Source: Larkinella sp. C7 (GTDB taxonomy: Bacteria > Bacteroidota > Bacteroidia > Cytophagales > Spirosomataceae). From it: a DNA stretch of 64,000 nt. Within the stretch, counting starts at the first letter, position 1. Every line of letters starts with the position of its first letter. A program made the position numbers and the translations under genes. The notes under the pieces were generated by a model. It saw only the letters and a list, made by a program, of their open reading frames with translations. It did not search any database and was not told the origin of the DNA. Location: positions 101,701-165,700 of the forward strand of contig NZ_VBSL01000015.1 of assembly GCF_006149005.1 (NCBI RefSeq), read 5' to 3'. This document shows, in pieces, positions 20,074-29,013 of the stretch.

Positions 20074-23000
20074 ATGCGCTATCTGGTTTTCTTTTTAATA
20101 GTAGGTTTTCTTGTCGGTTGTGGTGCTGTGGATACGCCATCGGAAGATCGGCTTTTTGAAAAACTATCGCCGGAAATAACCCACATCAATTTCACCAATT
20201 CGGTCGTCGACGACCCGGAGTTCAACATTTTTAACTACCGGAATTTCTACAACGGCGGGGGCGTCGCCATCGGGGATGTCGACAACGACGGCTATCCGGA
20301 CGTCTTCCTGATTGCGAACATGGGTGAAAACCGCCTGTATCTCAACCAGGGAAAACCGGGTGCCACTTCACTGGCATTTGAAGATATTACGGCCCAAGCC
20401 GGTGTCGCCGGCAAACGCGCCTGGAGCACCGGCGCGACCTTTGCCGATGTCAATGGCGACGGCTGGCTGGATTTATACGTCTGCAACGCCGGCATTCGTC
20501 CCGGCGACGATCGGGGCAATGAGCTGTTTATCAACAATGGAATTGGCAAAAATGGCACAGTGACCTTCACCGAAAAAGCCGCCGACTACGGCCTGAATGA
20601 CCACGGTTTTTCGACCCACGCAGCCTTTTTCGATTACGACCGCGACGGCGATCTGGACATGTATCTGCTCAACAACAGCTTCATGCCCGTCGGGAAATTG
20701 GGCTACGCTAACATTCGTTCCGAACGCGATTCACTGGGCGGTCATAAGTTATTCCGGAACGACGGTGTACGCTTTGCCGACGTCAGCGAGAAAGCCGGTA
20801 TTTACGGCAGCCTGATCGGTTTTGGCCTCGGCATCACCATTGGCGACGTGAACGACGACAACTGGCTGGACATTTACATTTCGAACGATTTTTACGAACG
20901 GGATTACCTCTACCTGAATAACCACGACGGCACCTTTCGGGAATCGGTGAAAGACGCCATGCCGCACCTCAGCCTGTCGTCGATGGGCGCCGATGTGGCC
21001 GACATCAACAACGACGGCCGGCTGGATATTTTCGTGACAGATATGCTGCCGGGCAACGATGTTCGCTTGAAAAAGAATTCGTCCTTCGAGAATTACGACT
21101 TGCAGGAAATCAAACTGTCGCGGGATTTCCACTACCAGTATATGCAGAACATGCTGCATCTGAATCAGGGCAACGAACCAGCAAAAACCGGAAAAACCGC
21201 CATTCCGATGTTCAGCGACATCGCCCGGTTTTCGGGCGTTCACGCCACCGACTGGAGTTGGGGCGCCTTGATTTTCGACATGGACAACGATGGCCGGAAA
21301 GATATTTTTGTCGCCAACGGCATTGCCAAAGAAGTGACCGATCAGGATTTTATTCACTTCCTGGCCGACCGGGAAAACATGGCCCAGATTGCCCGTCAGC
21401 GCGCTTTCAACTTCAAGGAGTTTCTGGATAAGGCACCCGCGGAACCCATTCCCAATTACGCCTTTCGAAACGATGGCAACCTGACTTTTTCCAACCAGGC
21501 CGCCAACTGGGGCCTGGGCGAACCGAATTTCTCAAACGGCGCGGCTTACGGCGATCTCGACAACGACGGCGACCTGGATCTGGTGGTCAACAACGTCAAC
21601 TCTCCGGTATCGGTTTTCAAAAATTTATCGGTCGAGAACCACAAAAGCAACTTCCTGCGGGTCAAACTGGTGGGTGAGGCCAAAAACCGCAATGCCATCG
21701 GCGCGCGGGTGTTTTTGTATCAGAAAGGCCAGATGCAGGTGTTGCAACAAATGCCCAACCGCGGTTTTCAGTCGTCCGTTGACCTGAATCTGCTATTTGG
21801 CTTGGGAACCGGCAACGTGATCGACTCGGTAACGGTGGTCTGGCCGAACGACCGGATGCAAACCCTACGACAGCCCAAAGCCAATCAATTGCTGACGCTG
21901 AAACAGCCGGAAGCTACTGCCATTTGGAGAGCCAAAGCACCCTCACCAGCTCTTTTTCAGGACATTACCACAGTTTCCGGCCTGGATTATACCCATGAAG
22001 AAAGTCCGTTTGTGGATTATAACCGCGACCCATTATTGAAACAGATGCTCTCGACCGGAGGCCCGGCAATGGCGACAGGCGATGTCAACGGCGACGGGCT
22101 GGATGATGTGTTTTTTGGTGGTGCCTTCGGAAAACCGCATCATCTGTTTTATCAACAGTCCAACGGCCGGTTTGTGGATAAAACCCCGGCGGTTTTGCGA
22201 CAGGACTTGACCTACGAAGCCGTCGATGCGGTTTTCTTCGATGCCGATGGCGACAAAGACCTGGATCTCTACGTCGTTTCGGGCAGCAACGAGTTTGAAG
22301 CCGAAGCCGACGAATTGCTCGACCGGCTGTATTTGAACGACGGCAAAGGCGGTTTTGTCCGCGACGACCGTTTGCCGAACCTGAAAGCCAGCGGTTCCTG
22401 CGTCGCGGCTGCCGATTATGACCGCGACGGCGACATCGATCTGTTTGTCGGAACCCGGCTGATTCCGGGAAAATACGGTTTCAATCCGGCGAGTTATCTG
22501 CTGACCAACGACGGCACCGGCAATTTCAAGAACTACACCCGGCGTTACCTGCCGAACGCTGATCAGTTGGGCATGGTGACCGATGTGACTTGGAGCGATC
22601 TGAACGGCGACGGTTACCCTGAATTAATCGTGGTCGGCGACTGGATGCCGATTACGGTTTTTCAAAACCAGCGCGGAAAACTGGCCACTTCTGAAACGCC
22701 GAAACTGGCGGATTCGACTACCCCAGCTTCCGGCTGGTGGAATTGCGTCAAAGCCGGGGATGTCGATGATGACGGGGATATTGATCTGGTGGTCGGCAAT
22801 CTGGGACTTAATTCCCGGATCAAGGCAACGGCCAAAATCCCGGCGGAACTCTACACGGCTGATTTTGACCAAAATGGCAGCCTGGAGCAAATCATCAATT
22901 GCGCCGACGAAACCGGAACCTTGTATCCGATGGTGTTGAAGCAGGATTTGCAGAAAGAGATGCCTTCCATTAAAAAGAAATACCTCAAGTTTACGGATTA

Positions 23001-23430
23001 TGCGGGCAAGAAACTGAACGAAATTCTGGACGAAAAGCAGTTGCAAAGTGCTGTGGTGCAACGGGCGTATACGGGCGAATCGGTGATTTTGCTGAATGAT
23101 GGAAAAGGAAAATTCACCATTCAAGCCCTGCCGAAAGAAGCGCAGTTCTCACCGGTTTGCGGTATTGAAATTACGGATGTCGATGGCGACAAAAAGATGG
23201 ATTTGGTATTAACCGGAAACTTTTACGATGTTTTGCCGGAAATTGGCCGCTATGATGCCAGTTACGGGTTGGTGCTGCTCGGAAAAGGCAACGGCGTTTG
23301 GAAGCCCCTCGACCCGGCGGTTTCCGGCTTCATCGTTCACGGGCAGGTCCGGCAACTCGCGCGGCTGAAACAGGGACAGTTTGTGTTAGGGAAAAATAAG
23401 GATAAAGTGCAAGTCTACAGCCGGAATTGA
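20074..23430 (+). CDS. VCBS/FG-GAP repeat lipoprotein with ASPIC/UnbV domain (copy 1)
   Basis: This 1118-residue surface lipoprotein starts at ATG 20074 (MRYLVFFLIVGFLVGCG, lipidated Cys 16). Many FG-GAP/VCBS blades with calcium-binding DxNxDGxxD loops are visible, for example DVDNDGYPD, DVNGDGWLD, DLDNDGDLD and DYDRDGDID. They suggest one or two beta-propellers. An ASPIC/UnbV segment lies between the two halves, near residues 545-610 (NAIGARVFLYQKG, RGFQSSVDLNLLFGLG, VVWPNDRMQTL). Such proteins commonly sit beside SusCD pairs in this phylum, but their function is not known. Copy 2 follows. The last codons lie inside an inverted repeat. Confidence 0.93.
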   Translation: MRYLVFFLIVGFLVGCGAVDTPSEDRLFEKLSPEITHINFTNSVVDDPEFNIFNYRNFYNGGGVAIGDVDNDGYPDVFLIANMGENRLYLNQGKPGATSLAFEDITAQAGVAGKRAWSTGATFADVNGDGWLDLYVCNAGIRPGDDRGNELFINNGIGKNGTVTFTEKAADYGLNDHGFSTHAAFFDYDRDGDLDMYLLNNSFMPVGKLGYANIRSERDSLGGHKLFRNDGVRFADVSEKAGIYGSLIGFGLGITIGDVNDDNWLDIYISNDFYERDYLYLNNHDGTFRESVKDAMPHLSLSSMGADVADINNDGRLDIFVTDMLPGNDVRLKKNSSFENYDLQEIKLSRDFHYQYMQNMLHLNQGNEPAKTGKTAIPMFSDIARFSGVHATDWSWGALIFDMDNDGRKDIFVANGIAKEVTDQDFIHFLADRENMAQIARQRAFNFKEFLDKAPAEPIPNYAFRNDGNLTFSNQAANWGLGEPNFSNGAAYGDLDNDGDLDLVVNNVNSPVSVFKNLSVENHKSNFLRVKLVGEAKNRNAIGARVFLYQKGQMQVLQQMPNRGFQSSVDLNLLFGLGTGNVIDSVTVVWPNDRMQTLRQPKANQLLTLKQPEATAIWRAKAPSPALFQDITTVSGLDYTHEESPFVDYNRDPLLKQMLSTGGPAMATGDVNGDGLDDVFFGGAFGKPHHLFYQQSNGRFVDKTPAVLRQDLTYEAVDAVFFDADGDKDLDLYVVSGSNEFEAEADELLDRLYLNDGKGGFVRDDRLPNLKASGSCVAAADYDRDGDIDLFVGTRLIPGKYGFNPASYLLTNDGTGNFKNYTRRYLPNADQLGMVTDVTWSDLNGDGYPELIVVGDWMPITVFQNQRGKLATSETPKLADSTTPASGWWNCVKAGDVDDDGDIDLVVGNLGLNSRIKATAKIPAELYTADFDQNGSLEQIINCADETGTLYPMVLKQDLQKEMPSIKKKYLKFTDYAGKKLNEILDEKQLQSAVVQRAYTGESVILLNDGKGKFTIQALPKEAQFSPVCGIEITDVDGDKKMDLVLTGNFYDVLPEIGRYDASYGLVLLGKGNGVWKPLDPAVSGFIVHGQVRQLARLKQGQFVLGKNKDKVQVYSRN

Positions 23431-23506
23431 GCTGATTTGACTGATTAAACGAATTGTTCTTATTCGGTTTTTATCAACTTAATCAGTCAAATCAGCTCAA
23501 TTCCGG
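23421..23506. repeat. perfect 28-bp inverted repeat between the two VCBS genes
   Basis: The arm at 23421-23448 and the arm at 23479-23506 are perfect reverse complements over 28 bases, with a 30-base loop. The left arm contains the final codons and stop of the first VCBS gene. It may act as an attenuator between the paralogues or stabilise the upstream mRNA. Its 7-base periodicity is weak compared with the other elements. Confidence 0.88.
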
Positions 23507-23521
23507 TTCAGAAATCAACCT

Positions 23522-26500
23522 ATGAAACGAATTAGTATCTTTTTTGCGGCCGTAACGCTGTTCTTTACGGGCTGTAAACAACTGAATAGTTCTTCCGAAA
23601 AACCGCTGTTTCAGGTGCTGGATTCGACCCGGACGGGCATCGGTTTTGTCAATCAGGTTCGCAATACGGACCAATTCAACATCATCGACTACCTGTATTT
23701 CTACAACGGGGCGGGTGTGGCGGCTGGTGACCTCAACAACGACGGCCTGACCGATTTGTATTTCGTCTCTAATCAGGGAAAAAATACGCTGTACCAGAAT
23801 AAGGGCGGACTAAAATTTGAAAACATTACCGAAAAAGCCGGAGTCGAAGGGTTTTCGGACTGGCAAACCGGCGTAACGATGGCGGATGTCAACGGCGATG
23901 GCTGGCTCGACATTTACGTGTGCGCGGTCGGCAACTTCAAAGGCCTGGAAGGCTCCAATGAGTTGTATATCAATAATCAGGACGGCACCTTTACCGAGAA
24001 AGCCGCCGAATACGGATTAGACTTTACCGGCTTTTCGACCCAGGCGGCTTTCTTCGACTACGACCACGACGGTGATCTGGATCTGTATCTGCTCAACCAC
24101 GCCGTGCATACTTCCCGCAGTTACGACCGCGTCACAGCCCGGAATCTGCGACAAAACGAATCGGGCGATTACCTGTACCGGAACGAATTGATCAGCAACG
24201 GCACGAAAAATCCGAAGGCTCGTTTTACCAACATCAGCGAGCAAGCCGGGATTTTCGGCGCGGCTATGGGCTACGGTTTGGGCATCTCGGTGGCGGATCT
24301 CAACAATGACGGCTGGGAAGATATTTACGTCTCCAACGATTTTCACGAAGACGATTACTATTACCTCAACAACGGCAAAGGCGGTTTTACGGAAAGCATG
24401 CGAAAGGCGTTTGCCCACGCCAGCCGGTTTTCGATGGGGAATGATGTGGCGGATGTCAACAACGACGGCTACCCGGATGTGGTCACGCTCGACATGTATC
24501 CCGAAGACGAACGGATCGAAAAAATGTCGCTGGGCGAAGATCCGCTGGACATTTACCTCTATAAACTGAGTTTTGGCTACATGAATCAGTATAGCCGCAA
24601 CTGTTTGCAAATCAGCCAGTCGGGCCAGAAATTCATGGAAATTGGAGCGATGGCCGGGATTGCTGCCACCGACTGGAGTTGGTCGCCCCTGCTGGCCGAT
24701 TACGATAACGACGGCATCAAGGACCTGTTCATTTCCAACGGCATCGTCCGGCGACCCAACGACCTCGATTACGTGAAGTACGCGTCCGACGATTCGCTGC
24801 GGTATGCGATGGAAACGTCTAAAGCCATCGATCAAAAAGCGATTTCGCTGATGCCCGAAGGCAAGGTGCATAATTACCTGTATCAGGGGTCGAAAGAGCT
24901 GAAATTTGCGGATAAATCGCTGGCGTGGGGGTTCGAAAAACCGACGTTTTCGAGTGGCGCGGTATATGCCGATCTGGACAACGACGGCGATCTGGATCTG
25001 GTGACCAACGACATCAACGATCCAGCGGGGGTCTACCAGAATCAGGCGAATGAAGTATTCCCAACCCATACGTATCTGAAAATCAAACTTCAGGGCGAGT
25101 CGGCGAATACTTTTGGGGTGGGGGCCAAAGTCGTCTTGAAAACAAAAACCGGTCTGCAACTCCAGCAATTGATGCCGACACGCGGTTTTCAATCGTCCGT
25201 CGAGCCGGTACTGACGTTTGGATTAGGCGAAACTGCCACGGTTGACTCGCTGATCGTGATCTGGCCGAACCAGAAGATGCAAATTCAGACCGGTGTGAAG
25301 ACCAACCAGACGCTGACGCTAAAACAAACGGCGGCTCAACAGGATGTTGGCAATTTCCGGTTCACGGCTCCCGATCCTCAACCCCTGTTTGAAGACATCA
25401 CGAGCCAGTCGCCAATGGTGTACCAGCACCAGGAAAATACCTATTTCGATTTTGTCCGGGAATCGCTGATGCCGTTCAAGGTGTCGATGGAAGGGCCGAA
25501 GCTGGCGGTCGGCGATGTCAATGGCGATGGGCTGGACGATTTTTACGCGGCTGGTGCCAAATGGCAGGCCGGCAGTTTGCAGATTCAGCAACCCGGTGGC
25601 CGGTTTTTGCCAAGCAACCAACCGGCTTTTCGGGTCGATTCAACGTACGAGGATGTCGATGCGGTTTTCTTCGACGCCGATGGCGACAAGGATGTGGATT
25701 TATACGTGGTTTCAGGCGGCAATGAGTTTTTCGAGAGAATGCCCGAACAGTTGGACCGGCTGTATCTGAACGATGGCAAGGGAAACTTCACCCGCTCGAA
25801 CGGATTGCCGCCCATGTACACCAACAAAAGCTGCGTTCGTCCGGTCGATCTGGATCAGGATGGTGATCTGGATCTGTTCGTGGGCGGGCGGGTTATTCCT
25901 TTTGCCTACGGAAAGATTCCGAATTCGTATCTCCTGATCAACGATGGCAAAGGGCGTTTTACGGACAAAACCGACCAGCTCGCCCCCGAACTCCGCAAAG
26001 CCGGGATGGTGACCGACGCCCTCTGGATGGACTATGATCAGGACAAGGACCTGGATCTGGTCGTGGCTGGCGACTGGATGCCGATTCGGGTGTTCGCCAA
26101 TCAGAACGGTAAATTGGAAGCGGTTCAACGCATCACCGACGAGAAGACACCCCTGAACGGTTTCTGGCAGTGCCTGTCTGCCGCCGACTTCGACCGCGAT
26201 GGCGATCTGGATCTGTTGGCCGGGAATCTGGGCTTGAACACCAAATTCATCAAACAGACCGAACCCCGGCTGAAAATGTGGGTGAAGGATTTTGACAATA
26301 ACAGCAGCGTTGAGCAGCTTCTGGCCTACCAGCGCGACGGAAAAGACTGGTATCCCGTTAATTTCAAGGATGACTTGGGCAGACAGATGCCCGGTATTAT
26401 CAACAAACGGTTTACCAACTATACGTCATTCGCCGGAAAACCGGTGGAGGATTTGTTTGAGAAAAAAGAACTGAACGGGGCCGAAGAATACGAAGTCAAC

Positions 26501-26917
26501 CAGTTTGCCTCGGTGTATCTGGAAAACACGGGAGACGGGCGTTTTGTGGTTCACCCACTGCCGATGCTGGCCCAGGTTTCCAAACTGTTTGCGCTCCGAA
26601 CCGATGACATTGACAACGACGGTTACCCCGATATTCTGGCGGGTGGCAATTTCTACGGCGTCAGCACCTATCAGGGGCGTTACGACGCGAATGATGGGCT
26701 GATGCTCCAAAACACGGGCAAGACAGCCAGCAACACCGCTCGATTCATAGCGCTTTCGCCGATCTCCAGCGGTTTTCGGCTCGATGGCGAAGTGCGCGAT
26801 ATCAAACCGATTCGGGCAGCGGGGGCGCTACGCTGGTTGGTCGCCCGCAACGATACAACGATTCAGGTGTTTCAAAAAGCAAAGCTCGTTCGGACTGGCC
26901 TCGCCGGAAAACCGTAA
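23522..26917 (+). CDS. VCBS/FG-GAP repeat lipoprotein with ASPIC/UnbV domain (copy 2)
   Basis: This 1131-residue paralogue of the preceding gene has the same layout. The signal peptide has lipobox FTGC (Cys 18), followed by propeller blades with DxNxDGxxD loops (DLNNDGLTD, DVNGDGWLD, DLDNDGDLD, DLDQDGDLD). A central ASPIC/UnbV segment follows (GVGAKVVLKTKTG, RGFQSSVEPVLTFGLG, VIWPNQKMQIQ), then a second set of blades. The order of motifs is collinear with copy 1, which indicates tandem duplication followed by divergence. It is probably surface-exposed and calcium-loaded. The start ATG lies 15 bases after an inverted repeat. Confidence 0.93.
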   Translation: MKRISIFFAAVTLFFTGCKQLNSSSEKPLFQVLDSTRTGIGFVNQVRNTDQFNIIDYLYFYNGAGVAAGDLNNDGLTDLYFVSNQGKNTLYQNKGGLKFENITEKAGVEGFSDWQTGVTMADVNGDGWLDIYVCAVGNFKGLEGSNELYINNQDGTFTEKAAEYGLDFTGFSTQAAFFDYDHDGDLDLYLLNHAVHTSRSYDRVTARNLRQNESGDYLYRNELISNGTKNPKARFTNISEQAGIFGAAMGYGLGISVADLNNDGWEDIYVSNDFHEDDYYYLNNGKGGFTESMRKAFAHASRFSMGNDVADVNNDGYPDVVTLDMYPEDERIEKMSLGEDPLDIYLYKLSFGYMNQYSRNCLQISQSGQKFMEIGAMAGIAATDWSWSPLLADYDNDGIKDLFISNGIVRRPNDLDYVKYASDDSLRYAMETSKAIDQKAISLMPEGKVHNYLYQGSKELKFADKSLAWGFEKPTFSSGAVYADLDNDGDLDLVTNDINDPAGVYQNQANEVFPTHTYLKIKLQGESANTFGVGAKVVLKTKTGLQLQQLMPTRGFQSSVEPVLTFGLGETATVDSLIVIWPNQKMQIQTGVKTNQTLTLKQTAAQQDVGNFRFTAPDPQPLFEDITSQSPMVYQHQENTYFDFVRESLMPFKVSMEGPKLAVGDVNGDGLDDFYAAGAKWQAGSLQIQQPGGRFLPSNQPAFRVDSTYEDVDAVFFDADGDKDVDLYVVSGGNEFFERMPEQLDRLYLNDGKGNFTRSNGLPPMYTNKSCVRPVDLDQDGDLDLFVGGRVIPFAYGKIPNSYLLINDGKGRFTDKTDQLAPELRKAGMVTDALWMDYDQDKDLDLVVAGDWMPIRVFANQNGKLEAVQRITDEKTPLNGFWQCLSAADFDRDGDLDLLAGNLGLNTKFIKQTEPRLKMWVKDFDNNSSVEQLLAYQRDGKDWYPVNFKDDLGRQMPGIINKRFTNYTSFAGKPVEDLFEKKELNGAEEYEVNQFASVYLENTGDGRFVVHPLPMLAQVSKLFALRTDDIDNDGYPDILAGGNFYGVSTYQGRYDANDGLMLQNTGKTASNTARFIALSPISSGFRLDGEVRDIKPIRAAGALRWLVARNDTTIQVFQKAKLVRTGLAGKP

Positions 26918-26956
26918 ACAATCCACAGACGCGTACAGGATATACTTTTTTTAAGG

Positions 26957-26964
26957 TAAATTTG
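26957..26964 (+). promoter_or_regulatory. -7 box upstream of the haloperoxidase-family gene
   Basis: TAAATTTG is a full TAnnTTTG match 36 bases before the ATG at 27000. No TTG is seen at the expected -33 distance. Confidence 0.45.
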
Positions 26965-26999
26965 TAGTCCTCTTGTACCATTAATTGCCAGCGTTCTTT

Positions 27000-28355
27000 A
27001 TGAAAAATCGAATCCTGTGGGTTTTATTTCTTGGCGGCCTATGGAGTTTTGCCGGTTGCCAACCCAAAGCCACTCCGGAAGAATACAATGCCAAAGCTGC
27101 TGAACCGGAGCGTTATCACCAGTGTGTCAAGCAATTGACCGATGTGATTATTCACGATATTTTCTCTCCGCCGGTCGCCAGCCGGATTTATGGATATGCC
27201 AATCTGGCCGGTTACGAGGCCATGTTACCGGGACAACCCGGTTATGAATCGCTGGCGGGCAAACTCCGGAAATTTACCGCTCCGCCCAAACCGGAACCGG
27301 GTCAGGAATACTGCTTTCCGCTGGCCAGCACCCGGGCGTTTCTGACGGTTGGTCGCAATCTGACGTTTTCCGGGGACATGTTCGACGGTTTTGAAAAAGA
27401 CTTTTACGAGCAATACAAGGCCATGGGAATTCCCGACGACGTGATGGAACGTTCGATGGCGTATGGTGAAGCGGTGGCCAAACACATCATGGAGTTTGCG
27501 GGCAAGGATTCGTATAAGCAAACGCGCGGATTCAAGCATACCGTGACCAACGCCGAAGGAACCTGGGTGCCGACGCCCCCAGCCTACATGGAAGCCGCCG
27601 AGCCGAAGTGGATGCAAATTCGCTGCTGGGTGATGGATACCTGCTCGCAGTTTATTCCTCCGCCGGCCATTCCGTATAACATGACGAAAGGGAGTCCTTT
27701 TTATAAACTGGCGGATGAAGTCTATCAAATGAGCCTTCGCCAAACCGAGGAAGAACGGAAAATCGCTTTTTTCTGGGACGATAATGCCTTCGTGATGAAC
27801 GTCGCCGGTCACGTTTCGTATGCATCCAAAAAAATGACACCGGGCGGTCACTGGCTGGCCATCGCAGCCACGGCATCCCGTCAGCAAAAGGCCAATTTTG
27901 CCCAAACGGTACAAGCCTATACGTTAACGTCCTTTGCGTTAGCCGACGGTTTTATCAGTTGCTGGGACGAAAAATACCGCAGCAACCGCATCCGGCCCGA
28001 AACCGTCATCAACAAATTTATCGATCCGAAGTGGACGCCGTATTTGCAAACGCCCCCATTTCCGGAATATACCAGCGGACACAGTGTGATTTCGGCCGCT
28101 GCCGCCGAGGTGCTGACCATCCTCTACGGCGACAACATCGCGTTCACGGACTCGACCGAAAATCCGTACGGCCACGGCGTTCGTTCGTTTAAATCGTTCC
28201 GCGAAGCCGCCGTGGAAGCCTCTTATAGCCGGTTATACGGCGGTATTCACTTCCGGGATGCGCTGGAACTCGGTAACATCCAGGGGCGAAAAGTGGGTGA
28301 ATACGTGGTGGAAAAACTGACTTCGAAGAAAGAGGTGGCGGTAGCGCCTAAGTAA
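27000..28355 (+). CDS. vanadium-dependent haloperoxidase / PAP2 family lipoprotein
   Basis: This 451-residue lipoprotein (MKNRILWVLFLGGLWSFAGC) belongs to the vanadium haloperoxidase and acid phosphatase superfamily. All three oxyanion-binding blocks are visible in order: K-x6-RP in DEKYRSNRIRPE, the PSGH-type block as YTSGHSVISAA, and SRxxxGxHF in SRLYGGIHFRD. The substitution of Thr for the usual Pro in the second block is seen in family members. It may oxidise halides with peroxide or hydrolyse phosphate esters; sequence alone does not decide. It follows the two UnbV lipoproteins, a recurrent arrangement in Cytophagales. The TTG at 26985 is less likely as start. Confidence 0.88.
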   Translation: MKNRILWVLFLGGLWSFAGCQPKATPEEYNAKAAEPERYHQCVKQLTDVIIHDIFSPPVASRIYGYANLAGYEAMLPGQPGYESLAGKLRKFTAPPKPEPGQEYCFPLASTRAFLTVGRNLTFSGDMFDGFEKDFYEQYKAMGIPDDVMERSMAYGEAVAKHIMEFAGKDSYKQTRGFKHTVTNAEGTWVPTPPAYMEAAEPKWMQIRCWVMDTCSQFIPPPAIPYNMTKGSPFYKLADEVYQMSLRQTEEERKIAFFWDDNAFVMNVAGHVSYASKKMTPGGHWLAIAATASRQQKANFAQTVQAYTLTSFALADGFISCWDEKYRSNRIRPETVINKFIDPKWTPYLQTPPFPEYTSGHSVISAAAAEVLTILYGDNIAFTDSTENPYGHGVRSFKSFREAAVEASYSRLYGGIHFRDALELGNIQGRKVGEYVVEKLTSKKEVAVAPK

Positions 28356-28365
28356 CCGGGAATCG

Positions 28366-29013
28366 ATGCTCACCGTCCAAAATTTCCGCAAAGAATACCA
28401 CAACCGGCTGGTGCTGGCGATTCCACAGGCGGATTTTCCTCCGGGCATTCACTGGCTGAAGGGCCGCAATGGCTCCGGAAAAACGACCTTTTTTCGGTCG
28501 GTTGCCGGGTTACTGCCCTTCGACGGAAGTCTGGTTTTGGAGGCAAAATATGACATTCGGCGGCAACCAGTCGACTACCGGCTTCGGGTCAATTACGGGG
28601 AAGCCGAACCGCTTTACCCCCAATTTCTAACGGCCTGGGAATTGATCTGCTGGGTAGCAACGACCAAACAGGCACCGACGCAACAGATCGACGAATTGAT
28701 TGACCTGTTCGGAATCCGGGATTTCATCAAAACCCCCATCGGAACCTATTCAAGCGGGATGCTCAAAAAGACGTCGCTGGTGCTGGCCTTTCTGGGAAAA
28801 CCCAGCCTGATTTTGCTCGATGAACCATTGATTACCCTCGATCACGCGACCACCAAAGCCGTGATCGACCGCATTCGGCAAAGCCGGGAACAAGGCACCA
28901 GCTTTCTGCTGTCATCGCACCAGGACGTCGACGCTGCTGAACTGCCAGTCGATTCTGTTTGGGTCGTTCAAAATCAGTCGCTGGAATCCATCACCCAACC
29001 GGCTGGTTTATGA
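28366..29013 (+). CDS. ABC transporter ATP-binding protein
   Basis: This compact 215-residue ABC ATPase has Walker A GRNGSGKTT (about residues 33-41), signature YSSGMLKKTSLVL, Walker B LILLDEP and a switch histidine in LLSSHQD. It begins 10 bases after the haloperoxidase-family gene and overlaps the next membrane gene by 4 bases (ATGA), so the three are probably co-transcribed. The short length and the absence of a binding-protein gene suggest an export or drug-efflux type system. Confidence 0.92.
   Translation: MLTVQNFRKEYHNRLVLAIPQADFPPGIHWLKGRNGSGKTTFFRSVAGLLPFDGSLVLEAKYDIRRQPVDYRLRVNYGEAEPLYPQFLTAWELICWVATTKQAPTQQIDELIDLFGIRDFIKTPIGTYSSGMLKKTSLVLAFLGKPSLILLDEPLITLDHATTKAVIDRIRQSREQGTSFLLSSHQDVDAAELPVDSVWVVQNQSLESITQPAGL

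Noticed and set aside
24017..25192. A 391-codon minus-strand open frame opposite the second VCBS gene
   Set aside because: Shadow of repeated Asp/Asn/Gly codons; the translated Val/Ile/His repeats mirror the FG-GAP loops.
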